Positions 1 through 8,962 of a DNA stretch of 33,940 nt are shown one piece after another. The notes beneath the pieces were generated by a model. It saw only the letters and a list, made by a program, of their open reading frames with translations. It had not been told where the DNA came from and searched no databases. This DNA comes from Natronospira sp. GTDB taxonomy: Bacteria; Pseudomonadota; Gammaproteobacteria; Natronospirales; Natronospiraceae. The position numbers and the translations under genes were made by a program. The number at the start of each line of letters is the position of its first letter. Position 1 is the first letter of the stretch. The DNA is taken from assembly GCA_003558125.1 (NCBI GenBank), contig PWMQ01000082.1:1-33940 (forward strand), given 5' to 3'.

Positions 1-551
1 AAGCGCCAGAGCAAGTTCAGGATCGCCTGTTGGAGCAGGTCCGTGTTTTGGATGACGACTGGGCCGAGCGTGACAGACCGCTGGAGGCGGTGGGTATTCG
101 CTTGCGGCTGGTGGGGCGCAGCAATCTGGCTGAGGCCGCCGCCGAGGCATTGGGCCCGGAGCTTCGCGAGCAGTTGCTTCGCGGGGCGCGGGGCACGCAT
201 TATTTCCTGGAAAAGCTTCTGGTTGAGGCTCTGCCCGAGATTCCTCTGGATCAGCTGGCCGAGGCCAACCACCCGGCCGGTCTGCTGGCCAGGCGGTTGC
301 GGCTGCTGGATGGGCCCGCGGATGACAGTGCGCGGCAGCGTCTGATCGAGGAGGGCCGCCGTCGGCTGCAGGCACGGCTGGGCGAGTCTCGCTGGCAGGC
401 CCTGGCTGATGGGGGCCTGGGTACTGACGGCATGGGTGCTGACAGCATCGGCCGTGACTCCCTGGACGAGCAGGTGGTGGTGGATTACCTGCGCCGGGCC
501 GGGACCCGGATGCTGGAACGGATGCTGGCAAGCAGGGGGGATCTGGGATGA
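1..551 (+). CDS. SbcD/YhaO-like DNA repair exonuclease, C-terminal part (partial)
   Basis: The reading frame is open from base 3 to the TGA at 549-551, so this is the 3' end of a gene that starts outside the window. The roughly 180 visible residues are a helical, charged C-terminal region with no metallophosphoesterase motifs, because the catalytic half lies upstream. The assignment rests mainly on context. The stop codon overlaps the ATG of a Rad50/YhaN-like ATPase in an ATGA arrangement, and SbcD-type nucleases of the YhaO family are normally encoded just before such ATPases. The two would form an Mre11-Rad50-like nuclease complex that processes DNA ends. A short glycine/aspartate-rich stretch near residue 130 of the visible part looks like a linker. 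The nuclease call is inference; translational coupling to the next gene is seen directly. Confidence 0.6.
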   Translation, partial: APEQVQDRLLEQVRVLDDDWAERDRPLEAVGIRLRLVGRSNLAEAAAEALGPELREQLLRGARGTHYFLEKLLVEALPEIPLDQLAEANHPAGLLARRLRLLDGPADDSARQRLIEEGRRRLQARLGESRWQALADGGLGTDGMGADSIGRDSLDEQVVVDYLRRAGTRMLERMLASRGDLG

Positions 552-3500
552 GGCTCAAGGGTCTGACGATTACGTCCCTGCCCGGCATTCAGGGCGATTT
601 TCATCTCAAGGACATTGCTCCCGGGGTCAACCTGGTCACGGGGCCCAATGCCATCGGCAAGAGCAGCCTGATTCGGGCACTGCGCTATCTGGTGGCCGAG
701 CCCGCGGCGTCCGACCCCAAGGCCCTGGTGCTGTCAGCAGAATTCGAGAATGGCGAGCGGCGTCGTGTGAGCCGCACGGGCAGTCAGCAGCAGTGGGAAG
801 TGGACGGACGCCCGGTTGAGGCACCTCCCTTGCCGGAGGCCGATGCCCTGAGCTGTTACTGGCTGAAGATGGAAGACCTGCTTGAGAAGACGGCCAGCGA
901 TGAGCGGCTGGTTGTACAGCTCAAGCGTGATCTGGCCCAGGGCTTTGATCTGCCGGCGCTGAGGGGCGGGCCGTTTGAGATTGGCCCACGGGCGGGGCAA
1001 TCGGAAAACAGGGATCTGCGCGACAGCGAGAAGAAGCTGCGCGACGTCGAGGCCGAATATCAGAGCTATCGCGATGCCGAACGGCGCCTGCCGGCGTTGG
1101 AAGAAGAGATTGCCTCGGCGAAAGAGGCGGGGCGACGTGCCGATCGCCTGAACAAGGCCCTGGCCTTGCTGGAAATCCGCAAGGAGCGCGCCGGGATCGA
1201 GGCGGGGCTTGAAACGGATTTTCCGGCCGGCATGGATCGCCTGCGCGGGGATGAGATCAAGCGCCTGGAGCAGTGCCTTGACCGACGGGTGGAGGCTGAA
1301 CGGCAGCTCGCGATTGCCCATCGGGAGCGTGACGATGCCCGGCAAGGCCTGCAGGCCACCGGCCTGGCCGAGCGCCGTCCGCAGGTCGCCGAGCTGCGGG
1401 CACAAAGGGACCGGCTGGGCGAGGCCCAGCGCCTGGACCAGCAGTTGGCGGACAAGCGTGCCGCCGTGGCCAAGGCGAAGGCCGCCGAGGCCGAAGCCCT
1501 GGAGCGCCTGGGCGGACAGTCGGAGGCCCCGACGCTGACGACTGAGGCGGTCAGCGAGGCCGAGGAGTTTGCGCACCGGCTGGACAAGGAGCGGCGCCGG
1601 CAAACGGAACTGAAGGCCAGGCTGGATGCGGTTCCCCGTGAGGAGCCGAGCAACGCTGGGCGCCTGCCATTGCTCCTGGCCGCCTTGGGCGGGCTACTGG
1701 CGGCAGGCGCGGCACTGGTCGCCGAGGCCTGGGTGGCGTTGGTTGGTGGTCTGCTGGCTTTGGCGGGGGCGGCCTGGAGTGCGCTGACCCGGCAGCGGGG
1801 CGGGACGACATCGGCCCGTGAACAGGTAGCAAAGGAAGATTTGAGGGAGCTTGAGCAAACCCTCAGGCAACTGGAGTCCGAGCGTGCCGCGCTGGCGAAG
1901 CGCCTGGGCTTTGACCCGGCCCTGACGGCTCAGGGCATTGACCACTTTGTGCGCTTTGTCTCTGCTTACCATCAGGCGGTAGTCGCGCGCCGCGAGCTGG
2001 AAGGCGAGGTGGGCAAGCTCGAACAGGCGCGGGATTCAGCGGCCGGGGCCGTGGTCGCGTTTCTGCGTGTCTGGGGGATTGAGTCCGACACGGTACTGGC
2101 GGATCTCAAGGCCAGGCTGGATGAGCTGGAGCAGCGTCAGAGCGAGGCGGAAAAGGCCGAGCAGTTAGTGGCGCAACTGGATAAGGATATCGAGCGCCTG
2201 GAACAGGATATCGACGAACGCCGCTCCCAGGAGGCTGAGCTCTACCGCGAGGCCGGCCTGGAGCCCGGGGACCGCCGTGGCCTGGAGGCGCGTATTGAGC
2301 GGTGGGATGCCTGGAAGGCTCAGCGCGAACGACTGCTTGATGCGAGGGGCCGCGAGAATGAGCGCCGCTCGGCCCTGGGCGGCGAGGAGGAGTTGCTGGC
2401 GCAGGTCGAGGCCGACGAGCACGAGTGGCTGGAAGACAAGCGCGCCGAGGCCGAGGAAGAAGCCGCCGACCTGGCAGCGCTGCAGGATGAGCGCACGACG
2501 ATCCGGCGTGATCTTGAGAGGGCGGGTACCGATCACAAGCTCGCCTCGGCATTGGCGGATGTGGATGCGGCCCGCTCGGCCTTGGAAGACCGCCTGGATG
2601 AAGTGCTGTTCGCCGAGGCCGGGCAGTTTCTTCTGGATGAAGTGGAAGCCGAACATCGCAAGGAAAGCGAGCCGGAGACCCTGGCCGATGCCCGCGAGCG
2701 CTTCCGGCGCTTCACCCATCAGGATTGGGACATCGAGCTGGATGATGAGGCCGGGCTGGTCGCCCTGGATTGTCGCCAGCAGGCCCGCCGTGGACTGGAC
2801 GCATTGTCCACGGGCACCCGCATGCAACTGTTGCTGGCCATGCGCCTGGCCTGGCTGCGCCAGCAGGAGCAGGGGCGGGCCTCGCTGCCGCTGTTTCTGG
2901 ATGAGGCCCTGACCACCAGTGACGAGGCGCGTTTTGCCGTGGTGGCCAAGAGTCTGGAGCAGTTGGCGGCGGAGGAGGGCCGGCAGGTCTTCTATCTCAG
3001 CGCCCGTCGCCACGAGCTGGCGCTGTGGGAGCGGGCCACCGGTCAGCGGCCCCATCATATTGACCTTGCCCGGGTGCGGGCCTGGCGGACTGATGCCGAG
3101 GCGGCCGATTTCGAGTTGCCGGAAGCCGAGTCCCTGCCCGAACCCGGCCAGGATCGTCCGGAAGACTACGCGGCCCGGCTGGGTGTCCCCGCCGCCGACC
3201 CGCGCCAGCCGACCGGCAGTCTGCCCTTGTTCTACCTATTGCGCGATGACCTGGTTTTGCTCCATCGCCTGATGGATACCTGGCGGGTGACGAGCCTGGG
3301 CCAGCTGGAAGGCCTGTTGGCAATCGATGCGGCCAACAGCGCCATCCCGGAAGCGGCCATGCGCGAGCGACTGGCCGGGCGCTGTGCCGCCGCCCGTGCC
3401 TGGATCGCGGCCTGGCAGCGCGGCCGTGGCCGGCCGGTGGATCGCCCGGCGCTGGAGGAATCCGGTGCGGTATCGGATGCCTTCATTGATCGGGTCAGTG

Positions 3501-3793
3501 AACTGGCCGAATCGCTGCAGGGCGATGGCGAGGCCCTGGTGGCCGCGCTGCGAGACGGGGAAGTGCCGCGCTTTCGCCGCAACAGCGCACAGGACTTGGA
3601 GGAATGGCTCAGCGAGCACGGCTACATCGATCCCGAGGAGCCCCTGGATCGGGATGCCCGCCAGCGCGAAACCCTGGCCCGCGTCGCCAAACAGGCACAG
3701 CCCGAGGACATCGAGCAGCTCCTGCAATGGCTGGAAGCGGCGCCAACGGTCCGCCAGGCCGACCAGACTCCCGCCAGGCAGGCGGCGTCCTAG
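548..3793 (+). CDS. YhaN/Rad50-like AAA ATPase with central membrane hairpin
   Basis: This 1081-residue protein has an SMC/Rad50-type ATPase head split by coiled coils. The Walker A motif GPNAIGKSS lies at about residues 32-40. Long charged heptad-like coiled coils run from about 165 to 370 and 420 to 700. The ABC signature-like LSTGTRMQLLL is near 754, and the Walker B/D-loop region LFLDEALTTSDEAR near 780-795. Between the coils, at about 373-413, are two adjacent hydrophobic segments, as known for YhaN-type proteins, where Rad50 would have a zinc hook. The start overlaps the preceding nuclease gene by 4 bases, so the two are probably co-translated as an end-processing nuclease-ATPase pair. 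About 260 residues follow the ATPase core as a helical extension of unknown role. Family membership is confident; function in repair is inferred from the family. Confidence 0.85.
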   Translation: MRLKGLTITSLPGIQGDFHLKDIAPGVNLVTGPNAIGKSSLIRALRYLVAEPAASDPKALVLSAEFENGERRRVSRTGSQQQWEVDGRPVEAPPLPEADALSCYWLKMEDLLEKTASDERLVVQLKRDLAQGFDLPALRGGPFEIGPRAGQSENRDLRDSEKKLRDVEAEYQSYRDAERRLPALEEEIASAKEAGRRADRLNKALALLEIRKERAGIEAGLETDFPAGMDRLRGDEIKRLEQCLDRRVEAERQLAIAHRERDDARQGLQATGLAERRPQVAELRAQRDRLGEAQRLDQQLADKRAAVAKAKAAEAEALERLGGQSEAPTLTTEAVSEAEEFAHRLDKERRRQTELKARLDAVPREEPSNAGRLPLLLAALGGLLAAGAALVAEAWVALVGGLLALAGAAWSALTRQRGGTTSAREQVAKEDLRELEQTLRQLESERAALAKRLGFDPALTAQGIDHFVRFVSAYHQAVVARRELEGEVGKLEQARDSAAGAVVAFLRVWGIESDTVLADLKARLDELEQRQSEAEKAEQLVAQLDKDIERLEQDIDERRSQEAELYREAGLEPGDRRGLEARIERWDAWKAQRERLLDARGRENERRSALGGEEELLAQVEADEHEWLEDKRAEAEEEAADLAALQDERTTIRRDLERAGTDHKLASALADVDAARSALEDRLDEVLFAEAGQFLLDEVEAEHRKESEPETLADARERFRRFTHQDWDIELDDEAGLVALDCRQQARRGLDALSTGTRMQLLLAMRLAWLRQQEQGRASLPLFLDEALTTSDEARFAVVAKSLEQLAAEEGRQVFYLSARRHELALWERATGQRPHHIDLARVRAWRTDAEAADFELPEAESLPEPGQDRPEDYAARLGVPAADPRQPTGSLPLFYLLRDDLVLLHRLMDTWRVTSLGQLEGLLAIDAANSAIPEAAMRERLAGRCAAARAWIAAWQRGRGRPVDRPALEESGAVSDAFIDRVSELAESLQGDGEALVAALRDGEVPRFRRNSAQDLEEWLSEHGYIDPEEPLDRDARQRETLARVAKQAQPEDIEQLLQWLEAAPTVRQADQTPARQAAS

Positions 3794-3843
3794 GCCCAAA
3801 AGGGCGTGTGCGGCCGCCGCCTGCTGGCAATGGGCTCAGCCTG

Positions 3844-4314
3844 TCAGTCTTCAACCGGGTGCGCGTCCACGGGATCCTCGAAAGCGATAAAGAGCAGACA
3901 GCTTTCCTCGGAGACGCAGTGGGCCGTGTGCGGGAGCCCGGCGGGGCCATAGGCATAGGTCCCAGGATGGAGAGTGACCGGGTCCTGGCCGTCATAATCC
4001 ACGCTCATTTCCCCGGCCACGAGCACCATGCGCTCGGCACTGCTGTGCCAGTGATGGTCGGCCGTGCTGTTCCCCGGCAAGCGAAAGAGCACATCCGCAT
4101 TGGCTGCGGTGGGATCGCCCTGCAGTACCGCAATGCCGCAGCCCTCAGGCATCCACTCCGGGCAGGGGCCCCACTCCAGTTCGTCTGAGTCGAGGGTCCA
4201 GATAAAGGCCTTTTCTTCGGCGAAGGCGGCGGGCGCGGCCATCAGCATCGTGAATGCGATGGCGGTGACAAGGCCGGGCGTTATTGGGCTTTGGCTGTCT
4301 TTTGATTTGCGCAT
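3844..4314 (-). CDS. exported cupin-domain protein
   Basis: The 156-residue protein has a signal peptide (a basic MRKSK start, a hydrophobic core, then an AFAEE cleavage region near residue 33). It is followed by a single cupin barrel. The metal-binding pattern is visible as HHWHSSAE followed by VLVAGEM, with a later histidine in GLPHTAHC, matching the His-His-Glu/His layout of cupin motifs 1 and 2. An upstream in-frame ATG at 4353 has no ribosome site. The ATG at 4314 is preceded by AAGGA at a spacing of 7, so I chose that start. Four cysteines occur in the mature part. It is convergent with the ATPase gene and divergent from the GGDEF gene. The substrate is unknown; a periplasmic metal-binding or sensor cupin is the most that can be said. 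Confidence 0.75.
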   Translation of the reverse strand: MRKSKDSQSPITPGLVTAIAFTMLMAAPAAFAEEKAFIWTLDSDELEWGPCPEWMPEGCGIAVLQGDPTAANADVLFRLPGNSTADHHWHSSAERMVLVAGEMSVDYDGQDPVTLHPGTYAYGPAGLPHTAHCVSEESCLLFIAFEDPVDAHPVED

Positions 4315-4353
4315 GTATGAATCCTTTTCCCTATTGGGTGTTGTGCTTGCCAT

Positions 4354-4578
4354 GTCATGAACCGGCTCCCGGACCCACTCAAAAAGGAGCAGGCAGTACA
4401 GATTCGGGACATTAGGGCAATACGGGATTGGGCAGTTTTTACTGCCATCCAGGATTGAACCCCTTTCGGTTCAATGAGCACGTCGCCGCTCATCTCAGTA
4501 AACTTACTTGCAGCAAGACTCCCAGCGACTACCATTTCTCTAATAAGGAGTATCCCGGCTGATTTATAATGAGGTGTC
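4354..4578. other. divergent intergenic region with two small inverted repeats
   Basis: This 225-base gap lies between the divergent cupin and GGDEF genes and is AT-richer than its neighbours. It contains two close inverted repeats: GGCAGT/ACTGCC at 4431-4446 with a TTTT loop, and ATTGAACC/GGTTCAAT at 4454-4475 with a 6-base loop. Both are perfect. They could be operators or transcript hairpins, and no long T-run supports a plus-strand terminator. A TATAAT at 4565-4570 lies only 8 bases before the GGDEF start codon, so it is unlikely to be that gene's main promoter unless the message is leaderless. Confidence 0.4.
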
Positions 4579-6089
4579 ATGAAGCCCACGGAATCGACAA
4601 TCGGGGCAGCCTTGTTGGAGGCAACTACCGCGAAGAAGCATCGCCTTAGGCGAATTGCTCGCATGGCGGCAGCAATGTTTCTCTTTGGTGCCTTTGCCAG
4701 TGCGCTAGGCGCTATTCTGCTTGCGGAGTCCGCTGAGGACCGAATGCTTCGGCTTGGCTTTGCCCTTGCCGCATGCGTGGTTGCAGCGCTGCTCGTCGTC
4801 CTTCCATGGGAGCGGGGGCGGCTCAAATATTTCGCCCTCGTGGTGCCGGTTGCCTTTCTCTTCATCTACTTCTACGAGTTGCTGGTTGGTTTTAGCCCTT
4901 ATACCTATCCGCTGACATTTGTTTTCGTTTATGTCTGGGTGGGCCTGGTCCTCCCGCGCTGGGCACCGCTGGCCTTGTTTCCCTTGATGGTTCTCACCTA
5001 TGTAGCGCCGAAGCTGGATGATATTGCCGCGCTGCAGGCCGGTGTGGTCGCATTGCCGACCTGTCTTCTGGTGGGTGAAGGCATCAGCTTTGCAATGAAT
5101 CTTCTGCGTGGTTATCAGGATGAGTTCCGTCAACAGGCAGAGATTTTCCGCCGGGTTGCCCTGGCAGCCAGAAGGATCAATTCCCTCGATAGCCAGGATG
5201 TGATGGATGAAATTGTTGAAGCTTGCCGTGAGTTGGGTTTCGATGCGGCCAGCATGATTCGGCTGCAGTCCGGTGGGCAAGAGGTGAAGGTAACCAGCCT
5301 TAGTGGTATGCCGGAATCCATCCTGGAGGCGAGTCTCAGCCTGGACCGGGGAATTGCCCGAAGGGTGCTGAACAAAGGGCATGGGGTCAGCTGGTATCGA
5401 GATCAGATCGAACAGGAAGGCTGCCCCTTGTTACAGGAATCCGACTTCGGTGCTGTCCATGCCGAACCGGTATTCATCGGGGACGATGTAGCTGCCATTC
5501 TGTTTGTCGGCAGGCTGAATTCATCAGCTGTCTCGGTTGAGGGACGGGCCGCGCTTGAGACCCTCGCTTTGGAGGCAGGCGCGGCCCTTTCCAATGCCGA
5601 ACACTATACTCTCGAGCGTCTTCAAGCCCTGGAATATCGGAATCAGTCAGAGCGGGACCCGCTCACGGGGCTGGCAAATCGTCGGCTTGCGGATACCGTC
5701 TTGCCACAGGTCGCGCCGGATGATGCGGTGTTGCTCATCGATCTGGATCATTTCAAATGGGTCAATGACAGTTTTGGGCATGATGGGGGCGATAAGGTGC
5801 TGATCAGCCTGGCGGAATTCCTCCGGGCAGAATTACGTGAAGGGGATATCCCTTTCAGGGTCGGGGCGAGGAATTCATGATCCTCATGCCAAGGGCTGCT
5901 TCTCATGCCCGGCAGATTGCAGATCGATTGCTGGAACGATGGCGGGAGCAGCAGCCGGTGACCACCTTCAGCATGGGTTTGGCCGTGCATCGACCCGAGG
6001 CCAACCCAACGGAGACCTTCAAGCGTGCTGATGAAGCGCTTTACGCAGCCAAGCGTGGTGGCCGCAATCGTCTTTCCGAAGCCTTGTGA
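4579..6089 (+). pseudogene. membrane GAF-GGDEF diguanylate cyclase, frameshifted in the active-site motif
   Basis: The frame opens at ATG 4579 behind GAGG. It encodes about six membrane segments (roughly residues 30-180), a GAF-like domain (about 195-345) and the start of a GGDEF domain (DPLTGLANRR, then LIDLDHFKWVNDSFGHDGGD). The frame then reads RVGARNS and stops at 5880. Adding one G in the run at 5863-5866 turns this into RVGGEEFMILM and joins it to the remaining GGDEF sequence, which ends at 6089 with ADEALYAAKRGGRN. The restored protein would have 503 residues, a GGEEF signature and an RxxD inhibitory site (REGD) five residues before it. As written, the gene lacks its catalytic loop. 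A sequencing error in the G run is quite possible. If intact, it would make cyclic di-GMP at the inner membrane. Confidence 0.85.
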
Positions 6090-6108
6090 TGGCCCCCGGT
6101 AATCAGGC

Positions 6109-6426
6109 CTAACGGTAGGGACGGAACCATTTGGGCTGCTGAGGGCGAAGACCCATGGCTGCCAGGGCCAGAAAGAGCAGGCCGAGCAGGATCACGACAA
6201 TTCCCCAGACATCGGTTTCTTCCCGCAAGCCGAGGATGCCGGTGTAGATCATGAGAACGCCTATGCCGGAACTGACCAGAACCAGCAGTGCAACCAGTGG
6301 CAGGGGAATTGGTTCATGCCTCACCGAGCCATTGCTGCGCATGGCATAGCCCTTCTCCGCCCGGCATTTGGGGCAGTGGACGCTACCATCCTCGATTTCG
6401 GTGTTGCAGTACGGGCACTGTTCCAT
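6109..6426 (-). CDS. small zinc-ribbon membrane protein
   Basis: The 105-residue protein begins with a zinc ribbon, CPYC at residues 4-7 and CPKC at about 18-21, followed by two hydrophobic segments (about 40-62 and 73-92) and a short basic tail. Zinc-ribbon plus membrane-anchor proteins of this type are common and mostly uncharacterised. It is the last of three minus-strand genes, 51 bases downstream of another small membrane protein and after the IgaA-family gene, so it may belong to the same transcript. It converges with the GGDEF gene, leaving only 19 bases between the two stops. No specific function can be assigned. Confidence 0.7.
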   Translation of the reverse strand: MEQCPYCNTEIEDGSVHCPKCRAEKGYAMRSNGSVRHEPIPLPLVALLVLVSSGIGVLMIYTGILGLREETDVWGIVVILLGLLFLALAAMGLRPQQPKWFRPYR

Positions 6427-6477
6427 GGCGGGGATTGTCCCAAGGTGTGGCCTGGCTGTCCAATCACTGGCTGGTGG

Positions 6478-6729
6478 CTAGGGTCGCCACCAGCTGTCTT
6501 TGTGACGTCCAGCCTGGCGCAGGGATTCCAGACCAAACTCCAGCACCCCGGCAACCACCAGCACAGCCACCAGGGCGAAAACCAGTGGATGGTCGCGATT
6601 GAAGACGTCTAGCCAATCCAGTAACAGCAATAGACCAAGGCCGATCACTGCGGTCGCAATCAAGACAATGAACACCACACGCAGGCGGCGAACAGTCTGT
6701 TCCCTGATTCCGAACATGTCCAGAGACAT
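6478..6729 (-). CDS. small membrane protein, function unknown
   Basis: The 83-residue protein has two clear hydrophobic segments (about residues 16-38 and 47-66) separated by the short polar loop DVFNRDHP, with a basic tail. I do not recognise a family. A ribosome site (GGGAG) stands 6 bases before the ATG. The gene begins 27 bases after the IgaA-family stop codon, which supports co-transcription and possibly a shared membrane role with that protein. Confidence 0.65.
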   Translation of the reverse strand: MSLDMFGIREQTVRRLRVVFIVLIATAVIGLGLLLLLDWLDVFNRDHPLVFALVAVLVVAGVLEFGLESLRQAGRHKDSWWRP

Positions 6730-6756
6730 TGGAAACTCCCTTTCGCTTGGGGAAAC

Positions 6757-8904
6757 TTAGAAACGCGGATTCTGATTCCCTTGTTCTGTCAGTTGTTGGC
6801 CTCGACGCCTTGCCGCTCGCAGCTTGATGGCAAACAGCGGTACGTGGATCAGCAATAACAGCAAGCCGAGGCTCAGCCACGTACTGCGCATCAGTGCCGG
6901 CCAGCTCTCGTCCAGTGACCGCGAGGCATCAATCTGTAAGTGAACGGCGCCGCTAGCGTCTTCGCCGAGACGGGTCACCATGCCCTCCAGGCGGAAGGGC
7001 TGGGCCTCGGATCTCTGAGTGAGTTTCAGCAGTTCGTTCCAGCGAATAAGCTCACGACGACTGTGCTGCACGGAGGGCAGTTCCGCCTCGCCGCCGTTCG
7101 TCACTTCCAGAAGTATCCCACCCCGCTGGCGGTCGAGAATGGATTCGGCCAGGACTTCCCGGTAATCCAGGATGGCGTGGTTACTGATATCTCGCCCGTG
7201 GAGGTAGAACCGCTCCAGGTTATCGCGAAGCATGAGCCCCCGAACCTCGTCACCGTCAGCGGTCTGAAATAGATCGTGGACCCCATCCCAGCTTTCCGGT
7301 GCCTCCTCCATGTCGAGGATCATGTCGGAGAGCAGCAGTCGCCGGGTATCCTGGCACCGGCGCGAGAACAAATTGCCACGATCCTCTCGCTCTGCATCTG
7401 AGCAAGCCTGTTCCACCAGATTCACGGCGTGGCCAGGGTTGGAGATGACCCGGATTTCCCGCCGCCCATGGCCGCCGACCAGCATTTGCTCAACACCGGA
7501 CAGTTCGCGGACATCGAGAAAATCACCCTGTGCAAGCATGCGCAGGTGGTCGGGCAGGGCGTCGGGTTCATTGGGCAGTAATTCCCCGTCCCAGCGAATC
7601 CGGGAGCAGTCGATAAGTCCTGCCACCTGATTGCTACTGGGCGTCTCCACCTGGCAATGGGCTTGCCCGGACAGTGACACCAGATCGCCCTGTCGCGGTG
7701 GGTTTTCGGCCAGTGACTGGCTGTCATGATACTCCCGTATTTCGTGGCCGCTGATGACATGCTGGGCGAGGACCATGTCACCGATGGGGCCGGGGGAATT
7801 GAGGAGCATGGTGACGACAGCACCCAAGGCTACCAGTGTCAGGCTCAGGTGCTTGCCCCAGTAGTGGGGTCGGGACTGGATCATTTCCGCATCAATGCTG
7901 AAGTCGTGATTGAGGCGGACAGCGGAGCGATCCATGACCCGGATATCGGCCTCCACCGTACGGCCCACCAGGCCACCAAGCTTGTGAAACCAATGCGGGG
8001 GCACCGAGAAGGGCAGGCGATCCCCGAGGGCGGGCTGTCCCTGGTCGGGGCCGCCATTGGGGGCCGGCACCATGAAGATATCCAGTGGACCGGAGACCCG
8101 GTTGACGCGGGCGGGCATGCCCGGTCGATAGGGTCGCCAGAACAGCCACAGCCCCAGCAATGCCAGGATCCCGGCTGCGGTGACCCAGATCTGGCGGGCG
8201 ATTTCTCCGGCTACTCCGGCGGCGATGGCCAGGGCGATGAAGCTGCCGATCCAGGCCATGCTGGAGAGAAAACCGATCCCGCGGCCTTCCCGATCCTCGG
8301 TTTCAGCGGGCGTCTCCAGGCGCTGGTCCAGGATGCGGATATCCTGACGAGGACTGCCATCCTCAACGGGGCCGTCATTGCCGAAAACGCACTTTAGCGC
8401 GCCTCGTACCCCGGCTTCCCACTGGTCTTCCTGGGCCTCCCGGCGCTGCTGACGTTCCTTGCCCCCCTGCAGGTCGAACTCGCCATTAAGGGAAATCACT
8501 ACGGCGTAGCGACCCGAAAATGCGACTTCCGCCTCGTTGTATTCCTTCAGGAAAAGGGCAGCGTCATAGGGCAGGATGACTTCCACGCCACCGATCTGAT
8601 CGTGCCAGGTGGTGTGGCCGCCCGTATCCAGGCCGTGGCGCTCGAAAGGTCCGCTGAGCCGATAAACTTCGTTGCCATCGAGCTCCAGGGTTCGGTCTGA
8701 GCGGGTCGGGTCGATGAGCTGGCCCCGCAGCGCGTCCAGCTCACGACTGTCCAGTTGGCGCAGGCTGGGCAGCTCTTCCCGCGTCTGCTTGGCGGTGCGC
8801 TGGGCACGACGGAGCCTGCGCTGGTAGCCGACAACGCTGTAAGCGGATACAAAGACAATGATCAGGACCAGCGCGATCTGGACCAGGAACATGAAGTCGT
8901 TCAA
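6757..8904 (-). CDS. IgaA/UmoB-family inner-membrane regulator
   Basis: At 715 residues this matches the usual length of enterobacterial IgaA (about 710). It has the same plan: a membrane segment at about 5-25, a cytoplasmic domain containing VVISLNGEFDLQ, membrane segments near 212-256, a second cytoplasmic domain, a segment near 352-370, a large periplasmic domain, and a last segment near 672-695. The periplasmic domain has four cysteines (about 417, 433, 501, 517), corresponding to the two conserved pairs of IgaA, although the second pair is spaced 15 residues apart rather than 5. In enterobacteria IgaA restrains the Rcs phosphorelay through RcsD. No rcs genes are in this window. The start is TTG at 8904, with AAGGGGG 7 bases upstream; an ATG four codons later is too far from that site. 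A promoter lies at 8963-8991. Confidence 0.85.
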   Translation of the reverse strand: MNDFMFLVQIALVLIIVFVSAYSVVGYQRRLRRAQRTAKQTREELPSLRQLDSRELDALRGQLIDPTRSDRTLELDGNEVYRLSGPFERHGLDTGGHTTWHDQIGGVEVILPYDAALFLKEYNEAEVAFSGRYAVVISLNGEFDLQGGKERQQRREAQEDQWEAGVRGALKCVFGNDGPVEDGSPRQDIRILDQRLETPAETEDREGRGIGFLSSMAWIGSFIALAIAAGVAGEIARQIWVTAAGILALLGLWLFWRPYRPGMPARVNRVSGPLDIFMVPAPNGGPDQGQPALGDRLPFSVPPHWFHKLGGLVGRTVEADIRVMDRSAVRLNHDFSIDAEMIQSRPHYWGKHLSLTLVALGAVVTMLLNSPGPIGDMVLAQHVISGHEIREYHDSQSLAENPPRQGDLVSLSGQAHCQVETPSSNQVAGLIDCSRIRWDGELLPNEPDALPDHLRMLAQGDFLDVRELSGVEQMLVGGHGRREIRVISNPGHAVNLVEQACSDAEREDRGNLFSRRCQDTRRLLLSDMILDMEEAPESWDGVHDLFQTADGDEVRGLMLRDNLERFYLHGRDISNHAILDYREVLAESILDRQRGGILLEVTNGGEAELPSVQHSRRELIRWNELLKLTQRSEAQPFRLEGMVTRLGEDASGAVHLQIDASRSLDESWPALMRSTWLSLGLLLLLIHVPLFAIKLRAARRRGQQLTEQGNQNPRF

Positions 8905-8962
8905 TGGAATTCCCCCTTCCTGCTTCGGAACCTTGTTGGTTCTCTATGACTGACGCAGCCGA

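Noticed and set aside
4565-4570. Perfect TATAAT before the GAF-GGDEF gene as its main promoter
   Set aside because: It sits 8 bases from the start codon, which would place the ribosome site outside the transcript, and no -35 lies at the right distance.
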